From contig NC_031496.1 of NCBI RefSeq assembly GCF_000237925.1, positions 21,521,038-21,585,037 of the forward strand: 64,000 bases of DNA. Direction: 5' to 3'. The translations under genes and the position numbers were made by a program. Shown here one piece after another: positions 35,631 through 47,205 of the stretch. Position 1 is the first letter of the stretch. Each line of letters begins with the position of its first letter. A model generated the notes under the pieces. It was not told the origin of the DNA. It searched no databases and saw only the letters and a program-made list of their open reading frames with translations. This DNA is from Schistosoma mansoni (Eukaryota; Platyhelminthes; Trematoda; Strigeidida; Schistosomatidae).

Positions 35631-35690
35631 TTCAAAAATTCGTGCCCCTTACGTAACTTTTTCAAAAATTCGTGCCCCTTACGTAACTTT
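35631..35690. repeat. Two perfect 30-base tandem copies
   Basis: Units 35631-35660 and 35661-35690 (TTCAAAAATTCGTGCCCC...) are identical. They may be promoter-type tandem repeats in the 5' region of the LINE at 32336-35560, because they lie upstream of its ORF1 on the same strand. An 11-G run lies just before, at 35584-35594. Confidence 0.9.
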
Positions 35691-35904
35691 TTCCCAACCT
35701 CTTCCTAAATCAAAGAACATCGCAAGTCGATGACTGTAGTAGTTGGACAAACGAAATGTTTATTAGAAATTGCTTCAGCCAATGAAGATTCAACAGTTCA
35801 CCAATCAATTCGATATATTTACCTACTATCCCATCCCCAACCTAGTTATAGCTTACTCGGTGTCACCAAAATACATGAGCAATGCTTTGAGCACATCAAT
35901 AAGA

Positions 35905-36570
35905 TCCATTTCGAAGGATTTCTACGTGAAAATCCCTCCATGCAAACATTTGCAACTTGTTCTTATTAGTTTCTTCAGTTGTACATATTGTCAGTTTTTT
36001 TATGCCATTTGAGATTCTAATGTTTCATTTTATAATAGTTTTCTCATTTTTCTCTTTCGCTTTCACTGAGTTTCTGTTTCTTTCTGAACTGTATCTATGT
36101 TGTTTTAGTTGATATTTAATCTTGGCGGCAGCCATATTGATTGTTCCCTCTTTGATTGTGTGGCTTGATTTGATTGGGATCGTGAATTTTGGTTGTGAAT
36201 TGAAGCACTTTCCCAGAATTGGAAACACTTTGTGTTATAAAGCAACAAACTATTATCTTTTGAACGGATTTGCACTTGATCTATCCAGAAAGGATAGAAT
36301 AATACTTATTTTTTGGTGCGTTCGGTAATTTTCTTATGTTTATTATCAATTTGTCTATTTATTGTAATTTAGATCGATTATTGAGGGAACAATTATTGGT
36401 TGAATAACTGAGTGGTAATATTTGTTTAGGTAAAATTGTACATTTGTATTTATAACAAAGTTTAGAACCGTTGCTTCCCTAATCACCTGGTTCTGATTTC
36501 AATTGGGGAATATCGCGCATCTAAACTACACAGACAGTTATTCTTCAGGCAAACCTTAGTTTGGATATTA
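35905..36570 (-). repeat. Interspersed repeat X, copy 2
   Basis: Inverted partner of 13325-13990. See that entry. Confidence 0.8.
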
Positions 36571-39500
36571 CGGACGTAATCACTTACCACATACATTTGA
36601 AAGGCCGCAATATTAACCATTCTCTTCAGGAATACAGAAAACATAAATGGAACTAGAAATCACTGTTATTTATTTCCTAACGTCGTGAGAAAGTAGCAAG
36701 GTAACATTCTGATCAGTTTGTGTGTAGGCCTCTAAAAAAGCTTTATTTACTTCTTAGTTAACAGCCCATACAGATACCTGACTCACAGTCCTCCATTTAC
36801 TCATGACTGTATCTCGCAGCGAGTGTTTCTGAATGATCGTCTGGCATGAAAATTAAGGTGTTAGATTATTAGTCAGCTAATGAAATATGAACGAAACATC
36901 TTGGCAGACATATAAGGACCTGAGACGGTGTCTCCCATCAGAGCTCCGTAGGTACGCGACACACTAGACAATAAAATACGGGGGACTGGGGCAATGTGTC
37001 CAAAGCACAGAACTAATGAAACGTAGCGTTACACCAATAGACAATCGACCTTCGTCTCTGTCCGTGTCGCTCTCCTTATCACCGAAGTTTTCAGTTTTCA
37101 TTGACAGAACTATGTTTTTAATAGTCGTGACGGGGAAACCGTTCTATATGCTTAAGGCTGTTTAACCGACGTAGACTGAGGCTAGCAACCAACTTAATTG
37201 ATGTTTGTTTTCTATGTTTTCTGTCTCTTGAACCAATATTTATCATCTCGCGTTGTGTTCTGCTTTCTACTTGAATATTCCGCTTCCAACAGAATCAGGC
37301 TCTTACACTAGTGCCAAAAGGTTTTAAAATGTTGAAATATAAAGCCTTAGACAGGTCACTTGTGCATTCAAATACTGTTTCTGTATCACAGATTAGATAT
37401 TAACATAAACTTAAACCAATTCCTTATATTTATCTCCTTATTCACCGTTTTCGTTTTTTATCTTCTTTCAACAGTTCAGCGATCTGTCGTGTAATTTATT
37501 TTGAAGATACTTGAGCATAGATTGGTCTGATGTAACCAGATTATGTGAATCTTAATCTACTGACTGAACTCACTATGGTCCTCCTACTAAAAACCTCTTT
37601 TAGCTGCTTGATCTGTTGCTTGTCTCCTACCCTTTTTTAATTATCAACCGGATTCATTACTGAAATTCATTTTTCAACTTGTACCACTAACAAGATATAT
37701 GTATTGAGCGGATTCACAGGAACAAAGAATGACATTTCCAAAACTCCAATGGTTTTGTGCGCAAAAAGCACGATGTAACAGTTTCTAGAATGGCCCGCGT
37801 CGGGGTATTATTTTATGTTCATAGCGGCTCTATATCTTGCCCTTGTTGCTTCTGAAACTTAACAAAATGCTGCAACTCAACAGCGCGGTAATTCTAAAGC
37901 AGCTCTCAAATAAGTAACCAGTAATCTGCCTCAAAACTCCAGTTTTCATATGAATTCTCACCTGGACGTGTACGCTAATTTTTGATCCTTACTCTTAGTA
38001 AAAATGAATGATGATTCATTTTTAAAACTACAATATATTGATTGAGGCATGCTAGGTTGAAGGTAAGACCAAAATGTTAAAACTGCCACCGTATTTTCTG
38101 TAATAATTTACTCATCGATGTTGTTATATTACAAGGCACGCTGATCATCGAAACAGAATGACGGATTTTTGTACGTGAAAACATGATTTATATTAGCAAG
38201 GCTCGAATATTCAATGTGAAAGTTGGCGCGATTTCTGAAAACTGCTTTGTGGAGAACAACAGGTAGTCGAGCAATAATCCATGTGCGGTTTAGGGTTTCA
38301 TATGCCAAGAAGTAATATGGTAAATCCATAATTGATCAGTTTTAAAAGTTAACTTTAGCACATGACTTTGTACGTCTTGATGCCGTTCTCAGACAAATAT
38401 GTTAACAAGCTTCCAGTAATCACAAATATGAATCTATCTAAAATATTAGAGGTAGTTATGAAAACAAAGGACGAAGTCATATGTTCCGTAAATATGTTTT
38501 CAGTGACGTATCATAAGGGTGTTGTGAAAAAGGAGGGTAAAAGAACAGGACAGTAAGCAGGGAAGATAATGTTCACAACTGGTGTAGTTGAGTCGTTTGT
38601 GGCGCGAAAACCCGAAACTGACTGCTTGAACGTGTTTCCTTCTATTAGATCAACCCTTTTAAAAGTTTAATAAGATAGGTTAAGTAAAATAGAGCAACGA
38701 TACGACAGGGAATAGATGAGCGATTGCTTAAGTTGGGGGAACCCAAAATACTAAAAGTTTGGGGTTAAGTAGATTCACAAAACGTAGAAAGAAAAACATT
38801 GCGTTCGGATACAGAAACAATACGTTTTTTGTGGCAATTGTCACTACGTATTTAGTATTATTTTCAATGTTAAAAGTGATTAGTGAAACTCTTTTTGGTG
38901 TGACTGTCCGGTTTGGGTTGTAAGAGAATTCCTCAGTAGGAAGTGAAACCAATTTGAGGTTACAAATGCCAGTCAGAGAGGTATCTGGCATAAGAAAATG
39001 ACCTTAACACCACTGATTAGTCTCATATATGTAGACCATGAGGAGGCCTAATTAAAAATGTAATCTGACCTACACAAATCGGTGGATCGAGGTTTTCTTC
39101 CCAAAATCATTTCTACTAGTTAGGAATGTCACTCTCTTTCCTTCTGTGCTGTTAGGCTGCCTTACATTCGTGGTGTGTTTAATAGTGCCTGAATCTTAAC
39201 TCTATGTTGAACACTTTGTCGAGACGTATTTTCTCCGATATTTCTACGCCACAGGCAGACCGGGGAGGTAAATCATCCGTATTGTCGCTTAAGTATAAAT
39301 TTAGTTTATCAAACTGCTTAGAAGTTAATTAGTGGTGGAAATTATAAAATGCTGACCAGATGATATGTGGTTTCAAGATGCTTAGGATAGACAGCTGACG
39401 AAAGAATGTGAAAGGAAAGTAATTCGGGGTCGCGAAACCTATGAGTAATATCTGTATGTCAGAACATCAATCGTAATGAACAATTCTCGGGTATAATCTT

Positions 39501-40574
39501 CATGAAAATAGCCGTAACAACACTATACTGTCTGTAAACTGTCCCTCCCAGTGTAAGTAACTGCTGTTTGTCGAAAAATTATTATTTTTACAATTTGGTC
39601 GAGCTCAGTTTTTTGTAATAGGGCCTACAAACATACATATTGTTCCTTACATCGTCGTGGCTTAAACAAGCCCGTTTTACTACCGAGATCAACAACTGAA
39701 TGTATTTCAAGTCATAGTTAACGTTGCGCTACTTTTTGTAATATACATTGGATAGGAGTGCCATAAGGGAGGCTGAAACCGTTGCAGGTGAAAAAGGTTA
39801 GTGGCCAATACGCGTCCATAAACTTAACCAGCGGACATTGTTGATCTTGCTCTCTTATATTAAACCCAAAATCATGTATCTTCAGAGTAGCTAATTACTG
39901 GTGCGTTAGAGCCATCACCAGAGCAATATGAAATAGGTTGTTTTAAAACAGGCTTCTACTGTATGTTCTACAGTAATGGTATATCGGAGTAAAATAAATA
40001 TTTGAATTGTGTAACAAGTCTTTCTTCTCTGTCCAATCGCCTTAAGAGTCTATTTCACTGCGTTATAGACAATATTGGTTAACGCTTCTTAGATATGGAG
40101 AGTGTATGATCGGTTTGACGTAGACTCTCAAATACAAAACAGGGTCGTTACTAGGCCTTGAACTTTAAGTATGGGTATTCACTCTCAGAAGTTTTGATCA
40201 CACATGCTGGAAATATAACTACGAAACAGTCAAAATGTTCATGACTACTAGGATATGGTTACAGATTGCAATGAACTCAGCAGTGCGTGTAATAAGTTGT
40301 AAAAAATGTACTTAATTTACTTGAAACGAATGGTCACTCAAGTTTTTAACTAAAGCCTAGGTAAATTAATACTTTTGAATAGCCTTGAAATCGTTAACCA
40401 AAAAAATTTTCAATTAATGTTGATTATTCAAGGACCAGAATATGTGCTTGAAGAACTGAAGAAAATTTTGAATTCTGACCATTTAGACTTCTGAAGTTAA
40501 CCATAAGGAACAACAGAATCTTTTGTTAGCTAATCAAGATAATGAAAACAGTTTAAAGATCCCCATAGAATATT
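36571..40574. other. No recognisable gene
   Basis: I found no domain, RNA gene or named repeat. Frames are short. Confidence 0.35.
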
Positions 40575-41480
40575 CAAACATGAACAATATTTGAGCGACA
40601 GTTGTTTTCAATGACTTCATCAGGCTCTACAGTTATAAGTCCATAATTATAATATTTTACATGGGCCGAAATGAGGCATGTATTAATTAATTTGACAATG
40701 TTATATGTTAAAAATGGTGAACGTTTGCATCTGTTATGACATATATACTTCAAAATTACGTTGTTTGTAAATTAGAAAGATCATTTAATAAAGGTCAAAA
40801 TGATTTGCAATAGTGTCCATTCACAATCAGTATATTAGTAATTTAAGAAAAATGAAAATGAAAAAAAGTTGTGTGAATAAAATGCAGAGTAGGAGAAGTT
40901 CATCTCGTTAATTGAGATGATAATGATAAATAGTAATAATAATATGATCGGCGTATGAACATAATATGTAACAAAAGGATTGTTACCAAGGTAATTACGA
41001 TAAACGAATTGGGAATGATGGATGTGAAGATTAAGGTAGGGGTGATCAAAAAAGGAGGTGGGAGAGGCTTATAATATTTAGTTTAGATGTCCAGTGATCC
41101 AGTCATAGGCCAAGGTGAACATGGCTGGTGGCTGGATATACCTTTTCTGGATGCATAAGGTTGGTTTCCTGGAGTTGATCCATATGGCTTCGGCTATGTA
41201 AAGTAATCGTAGTCTAGCTTTTTGAGGCAATTTTTCAGAACTTGATATAAAGCAGGGCAAGCTTCCTTTATTTCGATATGATGTTCACTATCTACCAAGT
41301 GAGAAAGGATGGTGCTGTTAATGGATTTGGTGACTTCTTTTCTCACCCATGCTGGTACATGACAACATTTGAGTAAGACATAACATATCTCTAGATGATA
41401 GAGTGAGAAGGATAATCGCACTATCTGAATTAGAAATCTGCAGAGTAAATGGTTGAGAAAACCTACGCTTAGTGGTTTCC
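40575..41480 (-). mobile_element. Penelope-like element, 3' part (relic)
   Basis: The minus strand gives RLSFSLYHLEICYVLLKCC, VPAWVRKEVTKSINSTILSH, LVDSEHHIEIKEACPALYQV and IAEAI...PYASRK-type stretches, matching the C-terminal half of Penelope-like proteins after the GIY-YIG start. The non-coding end near 40600-40650 holds CCTGATGAAGTCATTGAAAAC, which includes a CUGAUGA hammerhead-like core. The reverse transcriptase is missing and the copy is old. Confidence 0.65.
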
Positions 41481-43236
41481 CAGCAAGTTAGGTCTTGTAA
41501 GTGAATTCTACCAAGGTCTGTATGGGTAGGTTGTTCTCTCAGAGTTTTATATACAAATGCTCATAGTCTTGGACATAAGTTCTATGAGCCGGTAGTATTA
41601 GTGGACAAATTAAAGCTACTCACTGTAGTTGTGATTGGAGCCTGGTTTCTTTATGACTATGAAACTATTCCAGAGTTGTTGGGATACACCTACTTGGGAA
41701 GTGACAGCAACAGATACAGAAAAAGGAGTGAGCCTTTACACACTTAGCTAATGCTATGAACACCTGTTCCTTCGTTCCTGAGTCTCACGATAATGAGGCT
41801 TGTGAAGTCACTAACTGAGATGTCATCTACTTTAGCTTAAACTGCTCGGTTGATTATCTTATTTTTTTGAGCACGTTCAACTATAGACTGGAAATAACAG
41901 ATTCTTGATATCAAATTTTAATGCATTTTATATTGAGTAGACAGAGATTTCCACAGCAGGATCCAAAAATTCTTCTGATGATGGGCTCGTGATGGCTATA
42001 TTTGAGCATGCCTAAGTATAGCACGTACACACCCAGATGTCCTGGTTCAAACTAAGAATCTTCCTAATTGGACTTAGTAATTACTCAAGCTACCGAAGAT
42101 AGTGCCTATCGAATAGTAAGGATCATATGCATTATCATTCATGTTTAGGGTTTGTGACATAATGTATAATGAATTTAGACCTCTACCAAATGTGTGGAAA
42201 GCAAATACAAGAGCCATATAAGAATGATCTGCAACAACGGACTGGTGAGTAAATACCAGCTCATCAGTTAAAAAAGCATGATCTATGTTTAAGAGCGCAC
42301 TTAACTTAGTTGCGTTCCTGTTAATACCGTGCTTAGTACCGTGAAGACTTAATCACTGTTCACCATGGATAACCAAACGAGTCAAGAAATTTCTTAGGTG
42401 TCGGAAAAGTGCTGAAGTGTGTCTATCCCTAGGACTCATGCTTCATCCTCTCCCACTACTTTCATTGATTATTAATCATGGCTTTCCGCTCCTAACCCTC
42501 ACTTTCGGATTCTAAATCTCTCTAATGGCTTAAAGATTTGTTTTTCTCCCGAAGTGTCATGTCTTTTTTCTCTATTGCAACTAGACAGATAACTCACTAA
42601 TCTCATGGATGCTGGTCAAATAAGGCGAATCAAAAGAAGCTCAAAATGTCCTAAATTCGTGTGAGTTGCTCAATGTTTTACTTTTCTTACCCTGACAATT
42701 TTACAACCTTCTACTCTTTCATATCCTTTGATTTACTATTAGTTCTTACCATCTCTTGACCACAAATAATCTGACCTGTCTCTTATAGCTTATATCATTA
42801 GTTATCTTCATAGCAGTATGATATACTTAGTGAATGTCTAGCCCACAATGCAAATGCTTGAGCCATCTGATTTGCTTGTACCATGGAACTAGTAGAGACA
42901 GTGCATTCCAACTATGGGTCTTGATTAAAGAAATGTTCATACTTAATACAAACGTGGGAGAGCCTAACATCATAAAAGGAGGGAGGTTGACGCTACTGAC
43001 CAGCAAACATGATGGTGGGGAGATAACTTCAATCCACCCGTGTCTGTAGGGCGGAACATGTTAAATTACGGCTCCTTATGTCAGGTGGGGTGTCACGAAC
43101 CAACGGCTGATTTATTTATTCAAGAAAGCTTTTTAAACCATGTTTAAAACGCCTAGTTGATCTCACTTCCCATCGAGTTATCTTATTCCAAGCAAACTAG
43201 ACAATCCACTGAAAACGAAGTCTGCACAAGATCCAA
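41481..43236. other. No recognisable gene
   Basis: Nothing supported. Confidence 0.35.
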
Positions 43237-43261
43237 TAAATTATTATTATTATTATTATTC
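43237..43261. repeat. TTA microsatellite
   Basis: About seven TTA/ATT units; a similar run is at 44842-44864. Such runs often form the 3' tails of non-LTR elements, but no element body was identified here. Confidence 0.85.
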
Positions 43262-45089
43262 ACAAACACCTTATGGGTACATAAGTGCTGTGAAGAAACC
43301 ATTTCGGGTTTCTTCAAAAATGCAATAATACACAATTTTCAATAATGTTAACAATACATATGCCATGTTTGAGAAAGGAAGGAAAAGGAAAATAAAATAT
43401 TAATAATAGAATAGTAATAATAAATGAGGTTCTGTGTAATTAGCAAGAATTTTGAATTGATTTTGAAGGAGGAAAGGAAGAAACTAAGGAAATAGAAATA
43501 AAGGAAACGCGGAAGACGTAAATATCTTAACGCAGAACAAGAATAAACAACTATGTATGTATAGCAAAAACGAGTAATAAAAATGAAATAAAACAGAATA
43601 AATTAATAAGTAAATAACTTATTATTGCGGTAAGATATGACGTTAGAATAAGTGTTTGTGCGAGCACAGTCATAGTTTTGGATGATGCTCTGAAAGTTTC
43701 AATTAAGTGTAAAAGATAATCAATGTGTATAAGGTGTATATACATAGTGAAGATAAAAAGAGATTGATAAGTTGAATTCAGCGTAACACAAGTTATTGCC
43801 TTAATCCAAAGCTTCGTAATCTTAAGAATATTTATTTAGAAGGAAAAAAAAAGAGAGAGAGAGTAAAGAAATGAACACATAGTGAAAGGGTACAACCATG
43901 ATCATAATAGTGTAATGGATATAGACTTTTGGGATGAACGAATAATTTTAAAATAATAATAACAATAGTAACAATAATAATAAACCTTTACTGCACTCGG
44001 ATAAATACGTGTAGAATTATGTAACAGTATACAGAGTGAAACCGGGTTGTAGTATAAACATTAGTGCAATAATAATAATTTAGAATGATGCTATCATAGT
44101 CATAATTAATTGCAAAGAATAATTAAATATAAATTTTTATATGTTATATGTTGTGAATATTTTGAAAAAAAAAATTCTAAAAGAAGGGCTCAAATAACCT
44201 CGAAAAAGAAGGGAGACATCCAGTTGTGTATCGGAATACTGTTTTCAGCACTATGTTTTATAACTACACATAATCCCATACTTTCAGCTTCTTTCTGAAC
44301 CACCTTCATTCATATAGTTCCTTATTCACTCATATTTCGCTTACAATAACTTTTTTAACATATTAGAATTCTCGTGCTTAATAAGTACCTTCATGATAGA
44401 TATATAGATTAAGTAGTTGTACTTTAACTATTCCTCCATGAAAATTGTCTGCTCTGCTTCTCATTCTTTCTTTTTCTTACACCCTATTTCAGCCCCCTTG
44501 AGATACGCCACCGAAAACAGATATGGAAGGGGTGACCTCGTCCTGCACCATTGTTAAAGCCCCAGATATTCCAGAGGGGTATAAGATTGCGGTTTCCAGA
44601 AGCGACCAACTTCACACGGATCTATTCTCGAGTATCAGTTGCATGTCGCAACGCAACTTTCATAAAGCGCGCCGATTGTGATATTGCAGGCAGGTTTATT
44701 ACTAGAACCATCTACATTCATATTTTATAAAATATCAACCCAGATGAGTAACTTACCACAGTGAAAATTGTAACTTCTTTAACAATTTGATCTTGCCTGT
44801 AAACTGGCATGCCTCATGTAACAAACTGTTATTTGAGAATAAATTATTATTATTATTATTATTAAATAGTAAAGAGCCTGCAAAGCACGAACTAACTTTC
44901 ATATGAAAAACGATAGATTGGGGATTGTGGGAATAGTCCATATAGTCTCGCACATAAGGATATGAACTCAGAAAGTGGTAGGATCCTGCCACTCCCAGTA
45001 CAATGAATTAGTTGATACTGACAAGAAATAACATCAAAGACTGAAGCTGTATCAAAATATTTCAGCAAAGTATTTTCTACAGACAATGG
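43262..45089. other. No recognisable gene; AAT-rich and one GC-richer patch
   Basis: 43920-43990 is rich in AAT/ATA units. 44500-44690 is clearly richer in GC than its surroundings and ends just before a GCAGG; I see no domain in it. Confidence 0.35.
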
Positions 45090-46095
45090 TGGAAAGCCAA
45101 GAATTCATTATAAGGTGGCTTGTCGACGAGTAATGTGGTTATTGAGAGGGAAATTGTCCTAAGATTGTTTCGACACCTCAAAGTATAAAAGTTCAGTGGT
45201 CCTGACGATATTTATCTTAGGATTAAGAATCAACTGGCGGTTATAATTGCTGAATCTCATGCAATACTGTCTGATAAATCATTGAGGTAGATTAAACTGG
45301 CAAAAGATTGTACAGATGCAATTGTCAGTCCAGTTTACAAAAAGGAGGGTTCAGACTTCGTTAGTAACTGTCTACACATGAGTCCGACCAGTGAAGTTGC
45401 TAAACTGATGGAGGCGATGGTTATTCTAAACTATGTGAAAGAGAATAATCTTTCAGCCAGGGCACAATATGATCTTACGAACGTCCTTTTATGTTTGACG
45501 AACCTCACTGCAAAAGAAAGTTGGACTGCTGGAAAAATGGTAATATTCCGGTGGATGAAACCTTTACAAATCTAAGTAAAGCCTCTCACCTTAGTCTTAG
45601 ATGATAACCGGAAAGTTGCAGGATCGACTGTAAAATCATAGACTGGATAAGTGACCGTCATAATGGTAGGAGATAGCGAGTATGGTTAGACAGGGCTTCA
45701 ACCTGGAAATCCGTTACAATTGAAGTTCCGCTCCTCAACCTATTTCCGTCAGATAAAGGCAGGTTTTGGGTTCGTTTAGTGCTGAGTTAGCACATATTGA
45801 AAGCCAATATTGGTACTGATATATCCGATGTTCTCTTTCCTTCCAGGATTCATTATCTGAGAGCACAGTCTAGGAAATTTCAAAAAGCGGGATGAAATCA
45901 TTTACGTCTGGAGTTCCGTTTCTCGCATTAGGTATTGAATTACTGAGATTCTCTACCAAAACATTTAACACCGGCGCCTACCGTTGATAAATTTGAGGTG
46001 AGATCGAATCTTCACAATATTAAGAGTTGAAAAGACTAATATAGATTATTTGATCGCCTATGCTTGCCGCTGAAGACTGATATCCATCATTAACT
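45090..46095 (+). mobile_element. CR1-like LINE relic
   Basis: Reading through stops, the translation shows KFSGPDDIYLRI, DAIVSPVYKKEGSDFVSN and SPTSEVAKLMEAMV (reverse-transcriptase start). Farther on come RLEFRFSH and SLPKHLTPAPTVDKFEVRS, and then CTGAAGACTGA as at the end of the copy at 32336. It is heavily mutated. It ends about 240 bases before the first CaMK exon and probably lies in that gene's upstream intron. Confidence 0.7.
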
Positions 46096-46333
46096 CAATT
46101 TTCCATGTATCAGTATAAGTTTTCATTCTCAAAACACTGAAGAAACTCCGAAAGTTCATTTCAACATCAAACATAACACAAAGTTTAGTTGGGTCTTCTC
46201 ATGCACCTTTTTTTGTTTGTATACTTCAAACAGTTGTGTCCAACCTTGACATAATTTTAATTTGTTATCAGAAATGCACTTCGTTCGGTTGTTATCGTCC
46301 CCTACTTAGTTCACTGTGATGGTTTCGTTACAG

Positions 46334-46371
46334 TCGATAGACCACTATGAATTCAAGGAAATATTGGGAAC
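46334..46371 (+). CDS. CaMK I exon A (start of kinase domain)
   Basis: Encodes SIDHYEFKEILGT together with the next exon. The upstream acceptor TTTCGTTACAG and the donor GTATGA are good. The 43-base intron 46372-46414 follows, phase 2 (AC|G). It corresponds to the residues just before and within the glycine-rich loop of calmodulin-dependent kinase I. The true first exon with the start codon was not found upstream. Confidence 0.85.
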
Positions 46372-46414
46372 GTATGAATGATTTCATGTAATACAATTGC
46401 ACTCACTCATCTAG

Positions 46415-46588
46415 GGGAGCTTTCTCAGAAGTCCGTCTTGCAGAGGATCAGCGAAACCCTGGGTCATTCGTAGCGATAAAGTGTATCCGCAAAAAGTACC
46501 TTTCTAAATCTCAAAATTCTGAATGTGCTATCAAGGAGGCTGAGTCTCGCAAGGAGTCTCTTAATAATGAGATAGAAGTACTGAGAAG
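46415..46588 (+). CDS. CaMK I exon B
   Basis: Encodes GAFSEVRLAEDQRNPGSFVA, then IKCIRKKYLS and NEIEVLR: the glycine loop GTGAFSEV (shared with exon A), ATP-binding Lys in VAIK, and the alpha-C Glu. It differs from vertebrate CaMK I by an insertion of about 16 residues (QNSECAIKEAESRKES-like) before alpha C. The splice donor is AAG|GTCAGT, phase 2. The next intron is only 36 bases. The activity expected of the family is Ser/Thr phosphorylation under calcium/calmodulin control; the regulatory part lies beyond the window. Confidence 0.9.
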
Positions 46589-46624
46589 GTCAGTTGATTA
46601 GTTTAAGTTTCTTTATAAAACCAG

Positions 46625-46699
46625 ACTCAGGCACCCAAATATTGTTCGGTTATTTGATGTCTTAGAAGATGCGGAGTGCTACTACCTTGTTATGGAACT
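46625..46699 (+). CDS. CaMK I exon C
   Basis: Encodes LRHPNIVRLFDVLEDAECYY, LVMEL: the beta-4/beta-5 region and the hinge before the ATP-site gate. Acceptor AAAACCAG, donor CT|GTGAGT, phase 2. It is followed by a 3975-base intron that contains a partial K copy. Confidence 0.9.
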
Positions 46700-46929
46700 G
46701 TGAGTTAAATGTCTACTTATGTTATTCAAGGTTTATTTAATAATATTTCTCGAGATGTAAATAAAAAATCGTTCATTTACTTTGCCTTTAAATTGGATGC
46801 TTACGTAAGTTGCATATAAAACAATGCCTAGATTTTCGTCACGGTTGTGATAAATATACCGCTGTTTTTAGGCTAAACCAAACGTGATCCGTTTAATACA
46901 TGCTTCTAGCCACGGATACAATACAAGGC

Positions 46930-47205
46930 CGACCCGTGGTCGGGGTTAAGTAAGCTCACAGCACCCGTCCATAGGTGAAAAATACAGGTAATTTCATTGG
47001 TCTCAGTTCAAAGACCGTTGCAGAAACTACACTGCGGAAAACAGATACTACACATGATCTAAGCTCAGAGAGCCGAGAAGCGATCCTGTTTCGGTTTGGG
47101 CGTACGGGCAGTATCACAGCCCTCACACCATACAAATGAGATTTGTGGCGCATATGTATCTGATTACTCTTTGTACCAATATTTATGTGTTTAAATAAAT
47201 AAAAC
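46930..47205 (+). mobile_element. Retroposon K, 3' part
   Basis: Contains GGCAGTATCACAGCCCTCAC, AAATGAGATTTGTG and GCGCATATGT, then TTTGTACCAATATTTATG and an (AAATA) tail: the 3' signature of K. The 5' part is diverged or unrelated. Confidence 0.6.

Noticed and set aside
43100-43260. LINE 3' end before the TTA microsatellite
   Set aside because: The sequence before the repeat gives only a weak resemblance to a reverse-transcriptase C-terminus; not enough to call.
44500-44690. GC-rich patch as a first exon or promoter of the CaMK gene
   Set aside because: No start codon in a frame that joins to exon A, and no matching donor; it may be an unrecognised repeat.
46270-46333. First coding exon of CaMK I just upstream of exon A
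   Set aside because: An ATG is present, but the frame is closed before the acceptor at 46333 and there is no good donor.
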